Counted from the stretch's first letter, positions 17,449 to 25,778 are shown. The stretch is 64,000 nt of DNA from Neorhizobium sp. JUb45 (GCF_004343585.1 NZ_SLYW01000001.1:186001-250000); one strand, 5' to 3'. Notes: generated by a model from the sequence alone, not told the origin. Made by a program: numbers and translations.

Positions 17449-17587
17449 GGCAGTCCTCCTGTGGCTGTGGTTTGTCACATCGGCACATAGAGGAGAGGGC
17501 GGGCGAGGGAAGCCTCGTCGGCTTTTTGCCGTATTTCGATTTCCGGACGGAACGAAATGCCGCGCTGCATCATTACTGGGCCGAACC

Positions 17588-17857
17588 TTAGGGTCAAAAC
17601 TCAATCAGGATAGCGGTTCTGTTGGCGATGATGGGATTGAATGGAAGCAAACAAGCGCAAGACAAGACCTCTTGGTCTTGTCGAGCATTGTTTGCGATCA
17701 GTCGGCCCATCATCGCCAATCCTTCGGACAAGCCGTATTTTGTGCCTGCGGGCGTCGGAAAGGTTTGAAAATGATGAGCATTTCCTGCACCTCTCCTTCT
17801 ACTCAGGCACAAAATACGGCTTGCATAACCGCTATCCTGATTGAGTTTTGACCCTAA
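17588..17857. repeat. 270-bp cloverleaf-type inverted-repeat element B
   Basis: Terminal arms 17588-17618 and 17827-17857 are a perfect 31-bp inverted repeat. Inside are two further perfect inverted repeats side by side: 14 bp at 17622-17635 with 17706-17719, and 20 bp at 17729-17748 with 17804-17823. The first inner arm contains nested stems of 8 bp (17647/17688) and 9 bp (17661/17674, loop of 4). Folded, one strand gives a closing stem with two long arms. It ends 29 nt before glgX and encodes no protein I can support. Confidence 0.85.
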
Positions 17858-17886
17858 CCCCTCACTTGAACCCAGAGTGGCGCGGC

Positions 17887-19965
17887 ATGGATATGACAGT
17901 GAAAAATTTCGAGATCACAGCAGGATCGTGGACACAGCTTGGCGCCAATTTCGATGGTGAGGGTACCAATTTCGCGATCTTTTCCGCGCATGCCGAACGT
18001 GTCGAACTTTGTCTGTTCGACAATAGCGGCTCCGTCGAGATCGCCCGGCTGACACTGCCGGAATATACCAACGAGATCTTTCACGGTTATATCCCCGGCC
18101 TCAAGCCCGGCCAGCTTTATGCCTACCGCGTGCATGGCAAATTCGAACCGGAAGCCGGCCATCGCTTCAATGCCAACAAGCTGCTGATCGATCCTTACGC
18201 CCGCGAACTGGTGGGCGAGTTCAAGTGGAACGAGGCGCATTTCGCCTATGACCTGCTTGCCGAAGACAAGGATCTGACCTTCAACGAGCTGGACAGCGCG
18301 CCCTACACGCCGAAATGCCGGGTCATCGACCCCTACGGCTTTGATTGGGGCAAGGATGCTTCGCCCAACATCTCATGGCCGGCGACCATCGTCTATGAGA
18401 CGCATGTGAAGGGTTTTACGCAGCTCAACAAGGCGATCCCTGAAAATCTGCGCGGCACATTCGAGGGCATGGGCCACAAGGCGACGGTGGATTACATCAA
18501 GAGCCTCGGCATCACTTCCGTCGAACTGATGCCGATCCACGAATTCCCGCAGGACCAGCATCTGCTGGACAAGGGCCTCAACAATTTCTGGGGTTACAAT
18601 TCGATCGGCTTTTTCGCGCCGGCCTCGCGCTATTATGGGCCGAACGGCATTGCCGGTTTCCGCGACATGGTGCGGTCCTTCCACGATGCCGGCATCGAGG
18701 TCATTCTCGACGTGGTCTATAACCACACGGCCGAAGGCAACGAGCTTGGGCCGACCTTGTCCTTCAAGGGCATCGACAACTTTTCCTATTACCGCACCCT
18801 GCCGGACCAGCATCGCTATTACATCAACGATACCGGCACCGGAAACACGGTGAACACTTCGCATCCGCGCGTGCTGCAGATGGTGATGGATAGTCTTCGT
18901 TACTGGACCGAACACATGCATGTGGACGGTTTCCGCTTCGATCTTGGCACCATTCTCGGCCGCGAGCCGGAAGGCTTTGACGAACGCGGTGGTTTCTTCG
19001 ATGCCGTCACGCAGGACCCGATCCTGTCGAAGACAAAACTGATCGGCGAGCCATGGGATATCGGTCCGGGCGGTTATCAGGTCGGTGGTTTTCCGCCGGG
19101 CTGGGCCGAATGGAACGACAAATATCGCGATACGGTGCGCGAATACTGGAAGGGCGACAACGTGGCGACCGATTTCGCCGCCCGTCTTCTCGGCTCCGGC
19201 GATCTTTACGACCAGCGCGGCCGTCGCCCGTGGTCGAGCGTCAATTTCGTTACCGCCCATGACGGGTTCACCTTGAACGATCTCGTTTCCTACAACGAGA
19301 AGCACAACGAGGCGAATGGCGAAGACAATAACGACGGCCATAACGACAACCGTTCCTATAATTACGGTGAGGAAGGTCCGACCGACGACGAGGGCATCAA
19401 TGCGGTGCGCGAGCGCCAGAAGCGCAATTTTCTCGCCACGCTGCTGTTTTCGCACGGCACGCCGATGCTGCTGGCCGGCGACGAATTCGGCCGCAGCCAG
19501 ATGGGCAATAATAACGGCTATTGCCAGGACAGCGACATTTCATGGGTCCACTGGGAGGACCTGCCGGAGAGCTGCGAGGAGCTGCGCGAGTTTACGCGCC
19601 AGATCATCGCTCTCCGGCAGACTCAGCCATTGCTCAGACGCGAAAACTGGCGCGACGGGCTGGATGTGAAATGGTTCAACGCTGGCGGTGGTTTCCAGAC
19701 CCCGGAACAGTGGGAGGAAGGCTCGACGATTGGCCTTTATCTCGGCCGTGGCGACCTGAAGGAGGAAGAGGGCATCTGGCACGATGTGCTTTTGCTGTTC
19801 AATCCGTTCGAAGGCACGGTGCCGTTCCGCATCCCGCAGTTCGGCGAGGGCGGCTGGGTGCTGGAACTGAGCACGGCGGATCTTTCACTGCATGGTCAGG
19901 TGATCACCAAGGAAAAGGACTTTGAACTGGAAGGCCGCAGCCTGGTTCTGTTCCGCCGGCCTTAA
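17887..19965 (+). CDS. glgX: Glycogen debranching enzyme
   Basis: A 692-residue GH13 isoamylase-type enzyme that removes alpha-1,6 branches during glycogen breakdown. It has an N-terminal CBM48-like domain (about 10-110) and a TIM barrel with the four conserved regions: DVVYNHTAEG, GFRFDLGT (nucleophile Asp), a GEPWDIG segment with the acid/base Glu, and VTAHDGFTLND. The frame is open to a TTG inside the inverted-repeat element. ATG 17887 (or 17893) is a more likely start, though its ribosome site is weak. glgA lies downstream in the opposite orientation, so synthesis and degradation genes are neighbours without glgB, glgC or glgP in view. Confidence 0.93.
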   Translation: MDMTVKNFEITAGSWTQLGANFDGEGTNFAIFSAHAERVELCLFDNSGSVEIARLTLPEYTNEIFHGYIPGLKPGQLYAYRVHGKFEPEAGHRFNANKLLIDPYARELVGEFKWNEAHFAYDLLAEDKDLTFNELDSAPYTPKCRVIDPYGFDWGKDASPNISWPATIVYETHVKGFTQLNKAIPENLRGTFEGMGHKATVDYIKSLGITSVELMPIHEFPQDQHLLDKGLNNFWGYNSIGFFAPASRYYGPNGIAGFRDMVRSFHDAGIEVILDVVYNHTAEGNELGPTLSFKGIDNFSYYRTLPDQHRYYINDTGTGNTVNTSHPRVLQMVMDSLRYWTEHMHVDGFRFDLGTILGREPEGFDERGGFFDAVTQDPILSKTKLIGEPWDIGPGGYQVGGFPPGWAEWNDKYRDTVREYWKGDNVATDFAARLLGSGDLYDQRGRRPWSSVNFVTAHDGFTLNDLVSYNEKHNEANGEDNNDGHNDNRSYNYGEEGPTDDEGINAVRERQKRNFLATLLFSHGTPMLLAGDEFGRSQMGNNNGYCQDSDISWVHWEDLPESCEELREFTRQIIALRQTQPLLRRENWRDGLDVKWFNAGGGFQTPEQWEEGSTIGLYLGRGDLKEEEGIWHDVLLLFNPFEGTVPFRIPQFGEGGWVLELSTADLSLHGQVITKEKDFELEGRSLVLFRRP

Positions 19966-19978
19966 ACCTTTCCGCGAC

Positions 19979-20064
19979 GTCATGCTCGGGCCTGTCCCGA
20001 GCATCTGCTACGTTCAATTCGTGACCGTGTGATCAGATCCTCGGGTGAAGGCCCGAGGATGACG
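19979..20064. repeat. REP-type double palindrome
   Basis: ATGCTCGGGcctgtCCCGAGCAT and GATCCTCGGgtgaaggCCCGAGGATGACG hairpins are separated by about 35 nt. It belongs to the family at 6605, 15624, 36426 and 41144, and lies after the glgX stop. Confidence 0.75.
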
Positions 20065-20168
20065 TTGCGCGTGGGCTTGCCCTGTCCACCTTATTTTGCG
20101 ATCACCTCTCGGTAGGACTTCCGCGAAGGAGACGCGTCATACCGACCGGCAAAGACAAGCAGAAATCC

Positions 20169-20426
20169 GTGTTCTTTCGTTGGGCGTGTCGACCACTGCC
20201 GCTATCTTGGAAAATTACGGCTGCGTTCTGGGTGGCGATTGCCGTGCTGATGCTGTCGGGGATCGTGGCGCAGCAGATGGAATGGTACGGGCTTTCCAGC
20301 CGGCTGTTCGCCTATATGGCGCTGTGTGCGGTGGGTTATGTGATCAGCTGGCTCTGCCTTGCCTATGTCAATATGCGGCACATGGGGCGGCGGCTGAAGG
20401 TGAGCCGGGACCAAGACCAGCCATGA
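20169..20426 (+). CDS. Small two-helix membrane protein (85 aa)
   Basis: Starts at GTG 20169. The product has a basic N-terminus, two membrane helices (about 18-36 and 45-66) and a basic C-terminus (RHMGRRLK). No family is recognised. Its TGA overlaps the ATG of the next gene by 4 nt, which suggests coupled translation of two small membrane proteins. The ribosome site is poor, so the exact start is uncertain. Confidence 0.6.
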   Translation: MFFRWACRPLPLSWKITAAFWVAIAVLMLSGIVAQQMEWYGLSSRLFAYMALCAVGYVISWLCLAYVNMRHMGRRLKVSRDQDQP

Positions 20427-20794
20427 CGCTTTTTCTGCGCAGTTATCTGATTACGCTTGGCCTGATTTTTGCGAGTGGCGGGGTCGGTGCGGTGCTTCTC
20501 GACTGGAGCGAAAAACTGTCGCTCGGATGGTTCGGCGGCATCATCGCCGTCGCTATTGCCGTTCTGGGTTTTGCATTGCTGCTCGTCGGCATGTTTGGCA
20601 GCCCCGTTCGCGTCGATGTGTGGGCCGACCGTGCCTCCATTCATGAGGGCAGCATTCTTGTCGCCGTCATTGCCCTGCCGCTGTTTCTGCTCATGCGGCT
20701 TTTCATTCATGCGAACAACCGTCCATCGCCAAGCCTGCCGATCACCGAAATCCGTGGCAAGCGCGCCGCACGCCGGCAAAAACGCCGTCAGTAG
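20423..20794 (+). CDS. Small membrane protein with three helices (123 aa)
   Basis: ATG at 20423 overlaps the previous stop. Predicted helices lie at about 7-26, 37-60 and 77-95, followed by a very basic tail ending [11 protein letters not shown]. No family is recognised. The last codons lie inside a palindrome shared with the 3' end of the convergent glgA, and the two coding regions overlap by 7 nt. Confidence 0.65.
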   Translation: MTLFLRSYLITLGLIFASGGVGAVLLDWSEKLSLGWFGGIIAVAIAVLGFALLLVGMFGSPVRVDVWADRASIHEGSILVAVIALPLFLLMRLFIHANNRPSPSLPITEIRGKRAARRQKRRQ

Positions 20795-20805
20795 ACCTGA
20801 CGGCG
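20783..20805. terminator. Bidirectional hairpin embedded in two convergent gene ends
   Basis: A perfect 9-bp stem, CGCCGTCAG (20783-20791) with CTGACGGCG (20797-20805), has a 5-nt loop. A T run (20810-20813) follows on the plus strand and TTTTT after GCCGG on the minus strand. The palindrome encodes Arg-Arg-Gln at the C-terminus of both flanking genes. Confidence 0.65.
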
Positions 20806-22386
20806 GGCGTTTTCGTCCGTGACGGCCGCGCCGCGCACGAGGCTGTTGTAGACGTTGGCATATTGGTCGGCGCTGCGTTCCCACGAAAATTTGGTCTTCA
20901 TGCCCTGGTTCTGCAGGCGCGCCCAGCTGCGCGGATCGGCATAGGCATCGAGCGTGCGGCGCAAGGCAAGACGCAGGCCGTCGGTATTGACCGGGTGGAA
21001 CTGAAAACCGGTGGCGACGCGGGCGGAAATCGCCGCATCATTGGCGTCGATGATGGTTTCCGACAGGCCGCCGGTGCGTGAGACGACAGGCACGCAGCCA
21101 TAACGCAGCGCATAAAGCTGGGTGAGGCCGCAAGGCTCAAAACGCGATGGCTGCACGATGGCATCCGAGCCGGCATGGATGAGATGCGCGGTCGGTTCAC
21201 CATAACCGATATGCACGGCCATGCGGCCGGGGAAGCGGGCGGCGGTTTCCAGCAGTTTCTGCTCGATATCATGGTCGCCCTGACCGAAAACGATGATGCG
21301 GCCACCCTTGAAGATCACTTCGTCGGCGGTGTCGGCAAACATGTCCATGCCCTTTTGCCAGGTCAGACGGCTGACGGCGGAAAAGATCGGGCCATCGCCA
21401 CGGTCGAGACCAAAGTGGTCGAGCAGGGCGTTGCGGTTGGCGCGTTTGCGGCGCAGGCTGGTCGTGTCGTAATTCTGCGGAATATGTTCGTCGGTGGCCG
21501 GGTCCCAGATATCCATGTCGATGCCGTTGACGATACCGCGCAGAACCGTGACGCGTTCATTCAGCACGCCATCGAGACCCATGCCGAAGCGCGGTGTCAG
21601 GATTTCGCGGGCATAGGTGGGGCTGACGGTGATGATGGCATCGGCGGTCTGCAGGCCACCCTTGAGGGTGCTGATATCGCCAAAATATTCGAGGCAATCC
21701 ATCGACATCGTGCTCGCCGGCAGGCCCATCAGGGGCAGCAGGCTCGCGGCATACTGGCCCTGGAAAGCGAGGTTATGGATGGTGAGCACGACCGGTGTCG
21801 TACAGCCTTTTTCACGCATGTAGACGGAGGTCAGTGCGGACTGCCAGTCGTGGGTGTGCACGAGGTCGGGCAGCCAGCCGGGCAATAGGCCATTGGCGAT
21901 TTCGGCGCCGGCCAGCGAAAGGGCGGCAAAGCGTTTCCAGTTGTCCGGGTGGTCGTTGCCGTGCTGATCGACATAGGGGCCGCCGGGGCGGTCATAGAGC
22001 GTGGGGATATCGAGCACGAACAGATCGAGATCGCCGACCTTGCCATGCAGCAGCGAAGCGCGCTCGCCAAGCAGGTCTTCGAACACGAGTAGCGGCACGT
22101 GGCTACCAATTTCACGCATCACAGCCGGATAACCGGGCACAAGCGTCGTGGTCTGGATGCCGGAAGACAGCAATGCCTTGGGCAGCGATCCCGTCACATC
22201 CGCCAACCCGCCCGTCTTGATCAGCGGGAAGACCTCGGATGTCACTGAAAGCACGCGCATGGATTGCATTTCCCCCTGACGAAACAGTTGGCCGCCATCG
22301 CGGCCCATATTCTTGCGCGCAATCACGGCGCTGCGTGTCGGATCACGCATGCCGGTCTGTTCGAAGGTTACAGGTGCATTCATCAT
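20788..22386 (-). CDS. glgA: Glycogen synthase (ADP-glucose type)
   Basis: A GT5 glycosyltransferase that transfers glucose from ADP-glucose to growing glycogen. The canonical N-terminus [22 protein letters not shown] with the KTGGL ADP-glucose motif begins at 22260. Further on are [15 protein letters not shown], and the C-terminal [17 protein letters not shown] active-site region. From 22260 the protein is 490 residues, the family norm. The frame stays open and coding-like to ATG 22386, which has a strong GGGAGG ribosome site 8 nt upstream, adding 42 residues. I give the longer form. The inner ATG has GGGGGAA about 11 nt before it and could also be used. Confidence 0.92.
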   Translation of the reverse strand: MMNAPVTFEQTGMRDPTRSAVIARKNMGRDGGQLFRQGEMQSMRVLSVTSEVFPLIKTGGLADVTGSLPKALLSSGIQTTTLVPGYPAVMREIGSHVPLLVFEDLLGERASLLHGKVGDLDLFVLDIPTLYDRPGGPYVDQHGNDHPDNWKRFAALSLAGAEIANGLLPGWLPDLVHTHDWQSALTSVYMREKGCTTPVVLTIHNLAFQGQYAASLLPLMGLPASTMSMDCLEYFGDISTLKGGLQTADAIITVSPTYAREILTPRFGMGLDGVLNERVTVLRGIVNGIDMDIWDPATDEHIPQNYDTTSLRRKRANRNALLDHFGLDRGDGPIFSAVSRLTWQKGMDMFADTADEVIFKGGRIIVFGQGDHDIEQKLLETAARFPGRMAVHIGYGEPTAHLIHAGSDAIVQPSRFEPCGLTQLYALRYGCVPVVSRTGGLSETIIDANDAAISARVATGFQFHPVNTDGLRLALRRTLDAYADPRSWARLQNQGMKTKFSWERSADQYANVYNSLVRGAAVTDENARRQVY

Positions 22387-22599
22387 CGTGCCTGCCTCCC
22401 ATATGCCTGCCGCGGGCACTTCTCGCAGTCTTGCCTGATGCCTGAATGGAGGTCGGCGTCCTCGGTCGCCTCAAATCTCCATGCAAAAGGTAAACGAAAC
22501 CATCGCTTCACAATATAACTCGTCGATTACAGACAAAAGAATGCGTTTGCCGCGGAGATGTCCACGGCAGCGCCAATGCATATGAAAAGCCGAAACGGG

Positions 22600-23010
22600 T
22601 TAATCCGCGGCGAGCTTTTTTGATCTCGTTTTTGCTGCCGGTTTTGCCTCGGCGGCAATCGCCTTGGTCTTGGCAGGTTTGGCAGTTTTTGTCGCTGGCT
22701 TCACCGGTGCCGGCGTGGCGTCAGCTGTTTTTGCGTCTGCCGACTTTGCCGGTGCAGCCTTTGCCGCTTTCGGCTTGGCCGTTTTGGCGACAGCTTCAGG
22801 CTTTTTTGTTGCCGGCTTCTCAGTTGCGGCACCGTTTGCCTTGGGTTTCTTGCCTTTCGGCAGACCCTTGGTCACACCAAGCGGTGCAAACAGCTGGTAT
22901 TCCTGCCGCGCCCTTTCCCAGTGTTCGTTATCCTTGCCTGTCGGATAGCCTTCCTCTTCCCACAACGTGTAGGCACGCTTACTGATCCACTCGTGTTCGG
23001 ATTCCGCCAT
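22600..23010 (-). CDS. DUF2934 protein with alanine/lysine-rich histone-like tail
   Basis: A 136-residue protein. Residues 1-40 (HEWISKRAYTLWEEEGYPTG and onward) form a DUF2934-like module. The rest is a low-complexity Lys/Ala/Pro tail with repeated AKPxKAK-like units like histone H1 or bacterial H1-like proteins, so DNA or polyanion binding is likely (inference). ATG 23010 has a GGAGA site 7 nt upstream, and a GGAAC-N16-TGTT promoter candidate lies 30-54 nt upstream. It is divergent from the 77-aa gene, which has an exact EcfG promoter. Confidence 0.82.
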   Translation of the reverse strand: MAESEHEWISKRAYTLWEEEGYPTGKDNEHWERARQEYQLFAPLGVTKGLPKGKKPKANGAATEKPATKKPEAVAKTAKPKAAKAAPAKSADAKTADATPAPVKPATKTAKPAKTKAIAAEAKPAAKTRSKKLAAD

Positions 23011-23039
23011 GATTACGTCTCCGTTCGCCCGGTTGTCAC

Positions 23040-23064
23040 AACAGATGACACGCGCAAAAGTTCC
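23040..23064 (-). promoter_or_regulatory. EcfG-like promoter for the DUF2934 gene
   Basis: On the minus strand GGAAC (23064-23060), 16 nt, TGTT (23043-23040). One mismatch in the -10 element. Confidence 0.55.
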
Positions 23065-23106
23065 GTTACGCAAGGCAAATTTTTGTGCGGTGCTTCTTTT
23101 TTTGCA

Positions 23107-23131
23107 GGAACCTTTTTGACAGTTCCTCGTT
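23107..23131 (+). promoter_or_regulatory. EcfG-type promoter for the 77-aa gene
   Basis: GGAAC (23107-23111), 16 nt, CGTT (23128-23131): exact consensus, 24 nt upstream of the ATG. Confidence 0.75.
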
Positions 23132-23154
23132 CGGGTGCCGGGAGGAAACAAACC

Positions 23155-23388
23155 ATGCAGAACTACTTCGATATCTTGCCCCACTCGACGGGGTGGATCT
23201 ATGTGATCAACGGCATGCCGTCAGCGTCTTTTCCAAGCTATACTCTGGCCCTGAAAGCCGCACATCTGCATGCCGAACGTGAACGCAACAGCCTGCAAAA
23301 GCCGGTTTTCCGCCGCCAGGAACTGGATGGCGGCATGGCGCCCTGCGATCAAAATGTGACAACGCCTTATCCGCAGATACGCTCCTGA
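23155..23388 (+). CDS. Small DUF2188-like hypothetical protein (77 aa)
   Basis: ATG 23155 has a GGAGG ribosome site 10 nt upstream and an exact EcfG promoter just before it. The product contains STGWIYVINGMPSASFPSYT followed by an Ala/His/Glu helix (ALKAAHLHAERE), which resembles the small DUF2188-type fold; I am not certain of the family. A terminator follows 25 nt after the stop, so it is a single-gene unit. Induction in stress or stationary phase is predicted from the promoter. Confidence 0.75.
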   Translation: MQNYFDILPHSTGWIYVINGMPSASFPSYTLALKAAHLHAERERNSLQKPVFRRQELDGGMAPCDQNVTTPYPQIRS

Positions 23389-23412
23389 AAAGACAGCCGG
23401 ATGATACGGCAA

Positions 23413-23437
23413 GGCCCGCCATTGGCGGGCCTCTTCT
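23413..23437 (+). terminator. Terminator after the 77-aa gene
   Basis: AGGCCCGCC with GGCGGGCCT forms a 9-bp stem and a 3-nt loop (23412-23432), followed by a T-rich tract. The convergent DUF892 gene ends at 23456. Confidence 0.8.
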
Positions 23438-23455
23438 TGTTGCATTGCAACTGGT

Positions 23456-23953
23456 TCACGCTGCCTTTTTTGCAGCGGAATTGACGGCCGTCGTGGCAAG
23501 CGTCGTCAGTGCCTCGTCGGTCTTGCTTTCTTCCGCAAGCGTTTGCTCCAGAAGCGTCACGGCCTCCTTCAAGCCCAGCTGTTTTGCCCAGGCACGCAGC
23601 GTGCCGTAACGGCTGATCTCGTAATGCTCAACGGCCTGTGCCGCGGCAAGAAGCCCTGCATCGAGCGCCGGCGTGCCCTTGAATTCTTCAAGGATTTCTT
23701 CGCCTTCGGAGAGGATGCCTTCGATCGCATCACAGGTCTTGCCCTGCGCGCGCTTGCCGATGATTTCGAAAACCTGCTTCAGGCGATCGATCTGACCTTC
23801 GGTTTCCTCCTTGTGGGTCAGAAATGCCTGCTTGAGTTTCGGGTCCTGCGCCCCACGCGCCATTTTCGGCAGCGCCTTCACGATCTGCCGCTCGGCGTAA
23901 TAGATGTCCTTGAGAGTTTCGTAAAACAGGTCTTCCAGCGTCTTCGTTGCCAT
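23456..23953 (-). CDS. DUF892 ferritin-like stress protein (YciF family)
   Basis: A 165-residue four-helix protein that starts LEDLFYETLKDIYYAERQIVKALPKMA, typical of the YciE/YciF family. Carboxylate and His residues (AERQ, HKEE, EHYEISRY) in the helices suggest a di-metal site. Homologues are induced by osmotic or general stress, and the function is not settled. AGGAGG precedes the ATG, and an EcfG-like promoter lies 65-90 nt upstream. Confidence 0.9.
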   Translation of the reverse strand: MATKTLEDLFYETLKDIYYAERQIVKALPKMARGAQDPKLKQAFLTHKEETEGQIDRLKQVFEIIGKRAQGKTCDAIEGILSEGEEILEEFKGTPALDAGLLAAAQAVEHYEISRYGTLRAWAKQLGLKEAVTLLEQTLAEESKTDEALTTLATTAVNSAAKKAA

Positions 23954-24017
23954 AACGGGCGTCCTCCTGATTTGCGGATGATATTTTGGGATTGTCGCGT
24001 TTCATCGACGAGGAGCT

Positions 24018-24042
24018 AACCGACAATGTGTCGAATTGTTCC
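24018..24042 (-). promoter_or_regulatory. EcfG-like promoter for the DUF892 gene
   Basis: On the minus strand GGAAC (24042-24038), 16 nt, GGTT (24021-24018). One mismatch in the -10, the same variant as at 16643. Confidence 0.6.
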
Positions 24043-24154
24043 CGCATGTCTGCAACTGTAAAATCGGAAAATATCTGGCGCCGACCGCAGGAGGCAGCCG
24101 GATTGGGCAACTGTAAATACTGAAGGAGTAGGTGTTGCCTTAAATGGCGTAAAG

Positions 24155-24331
24155 TCAGGTCTTGTCGGCCAGCTTGTCGTGAAGTGCCTCTTGCAGATCC
24201 TGCGCAAGCTTGAGCAGGCGATCCGGCACTGCTTCCTTCTCGATCTCGCTCAGGAGAATGGCGACTTCCTGCGATACCCGGCTGCCAAGCTTTGTGGGTT
24301 CATCGGGAACAAGCGTGCTGTCTTTCGTCAT
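24155..24331 (-). CDS. Second NepR-like anti-sigma factor (58 aa)
   Basis: ATG 24331, TGA at 24155; AGAGG lies 5 nt upstream of the ATG. The 58-residue product contains EIEKEAVPDRLLKLAQDLQE, which lines up with EEGIPDRFLDLLERLEQAE of the canonical NepR at 63108-63290. The PDR core, the flanking hydrophobic pattern and the overall size agree, with a disordered N-terminus as in NepR. NepR proteins sequester EcfG sigma factors until phosphorylated PhyR removes them. This gene is divergent from an EcfG-like sigma gene at 24609, so the pair looks like a second sigma/anti-sigma set. The N-terminal half is weakly conserved, so orthology is moderate. Confidence 0.72.
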   Translation of the reverse strand: MTKDSTLVPDEPTKLGSRVSQEVAILLSEIEKEAVPDRLLKLAQDLQEALHDKLADKT

Positions 24332-24536
24332 TCTTGCCTCTGCCGCATGGCTTTACTGGACCGCCAACGGTCTCGTTGCCCCCAGCATTCGATTTTATCT
24401 GCCCATGCTTAATTATTCGAAAGCGCATAATGGCGACCCAAGTCAATGCTCGGTGTGTGCATTGCACCCTTGCCACGGTGTCGGTGGACGATTCATCGGA
24501 TGGCTGATGCGCGAATGCGACAGCGCCGGCTTGTTC

Positions 24537-24562
24537 GGAACCAAATGGACAGAGCAGACGTT
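24537..24562 (+). promoter_or_regulatory. EcfG-type promoter for the second sigma factor
   Basis: GGAAC (24537-24541), 17 nt, CGTT (24559-24562): exact consensus with a 17-nt spacer, 47 nt upstream of the GTG start. It predicts autoregulation or a cascade from the EcfG at 62548. Confidence 0.7.
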
Positions 24563-24608
24563 TGCACCCGTCATTACCATCCGCAGATTTTGAAAGAGGT
24601 GCGCCCCG

Positions 24609-25133
24609 GTGTCTGAATCACAGTTGAGTCGTGATCCTGCACGCGCAGATATCGTCCGGCTGATCCCCGCACTCAGGGCCTTTGCCCGCACCTTTTGCCG
24701 CAATTCCAGCGATGCCGACGATCTCGTTCAGGAGACGTTGATGAAGGCACTCGGCAATCTCGACAAATTCGAGCCGGGCACGAAGCTGAAATCATGGCTG
24801 TTCACGATCATGCGCAACACTTTCTACACGCGCGCCAAGGTGTTGGGTCGCGAAGCGCCGGGCATCGAGGAAAATGTTTCGGGTGATACGCCGATCGCCG
24901 CCTCGCAGGAGGTGGCGGCGCGCGCCAAGGAGGTGCAGCGGGCGCTGGCAAAACTGCCGCCGCATTACCGCGAAGTGCTGACGCTGGTGGCGATCCTGGG
25001 CGAAAGCTACGAATCCGCTGCGGAAATCTGCGATTGCGCCGTCGGCACCGTCAAGAGCCGCCTCAACCGGGCGCGGCATCAGATCCTGATCGAGCTTGGC
25101 GAAGGTAACGAAAACGGGACGACACACGTCTGA
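24609..25133 (+). CDS. ECF sigma factor, EcfG-like paralogue
   Basis: A 174-residue ECF sigma factor starting at GTG 24609 (GAGGTG about 9 nt upstream). Region 2 is AFARTFCRNSSDADDLVQET through LKSWLFTIMRNTFY. Region 4 is LPPHYREVLTLVAILGESYE followed by SAAEICDCAVGTVKSRLNRA. Both regions closely resemble the EcfG at 62548-63111, including the EICxCAVGT segment. The divergent NepR-like gene and the exact EcfG promoter place it in the general stress response. sodC begins 35 nt downstream and is probably co-transcribed. Confidence 0.88.
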   Translation: MSESQLSRDPARADIVRLIPALRAFARTFCRNSSDADDLVQETLMKALGNLDKFEPGTKLKSWLFTIMRNTFYTRAKVLGREAPGIEENVSGDTPIAASQEVAARAKEVQRALAKLPPHYREVLTLVAILGESYESAAEICDCAVGTVKSRLNRARHQILIELGEGNENGTTHV

Positions 25134-25168
25134 CGCAGGCATCGTCTGGTAAAACAGGGAGAGACACC

Positions 25169-25696
25169 ATGAAAAGCATCGCCATTTTTGCAGCCGTCGC
25201 GCTGGCCTCGAGTGCGACCTTTGCCGTCGCGGCCGATCAGGTGGCACCCGTGACCGCCACAGGAACGGCGAAGTTCGTCGGCGCAAAAGGTGAGGATGCC
25301 GGCAAGGCTGATCTGAGCACGACGCCAGCGGGCGTTCTGATCAATGTCGAGATCAAGGGGCTGCCGGCCTCGCAATGGGTTGCCTTCCATGTGCATCAGA
25401 CCGGCAGTTGTGATGCCGCCTCCCACCACGAATCCGCCGGTGGTCACTTCAATCCGGATGGCAAGGAACACGGTTATCAGGCCGCCAACGGCCCGCATGC
25501 CGGTGACATGCCCAACCAGTATGTCGGCGCCGGTGGCGTGCTCAGGGCGCAGGTGATCAATGATGCGGTGACGCTCGACAAGGGTGAAACGGGCATCGTC
25601 GGCCGCGCCCTGATGGTTCATGCCAAGCCGGATGATTACAAGACCCAGCCTTCCGGTGCGGCCGGCGATAGGCTGGCCTGCGCCGTCATCGAATAA
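25169..25696 (+). CDS. sodC: Periplasmic Cu,Zn superoxide dismutase
   Basis: A 175-residue secreted enzyme that converts superoxide to oxygen and peroxide in the periplasm. A signal peptide covers about residues 1-21 (AVA|AD). Copper ligands are the His pair in FHVHQTG, the bridging His in SAGGHFNP and the late His in MVHAK. Zinc ligands lie in the HFNPDGKEHG-AANGPHAGD stretch. The disulfide Cys residues are TGSCD and LACAV. A GGGAGAG ribosome site precedes the ATG. It follows the EcfG-like sigma gene by 35 nt, so it may be stress-induced by read-through. Confidence 0.95.
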   Translation: MKSIAIFAAVALASSATFAVAADQVAPVTATGTAKFVGAKGEDAGKADLSTTPAGVLINVEIKGLPASQWVAFHVHQTGSCDAASHHESAGGHFNPDGKEHGYQAANGPHAGDMPNQYVGAGGVLRAQVINDAVTLDKGETGIVGRALMVHAKPDDYKTQPSGAAGDRLACAVIE

Positions 25697-25778
25697 TTTT
25701 CACAGTTCGCCAGCTTGACGGGCGGAGCAAACGCGCAATTTGCAGAACAAGACACCGCTTATCCAGCCGGAGGCCGAC

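Noticed and set aside
24210-24593. Plus-strand frame of 127 codons between the DUF892 and EcfG-like genes
   Set aside because: It is antisense to the NepR-like gene, would run through the EcfG promoter at 24537, and has no ribosome site or domain.
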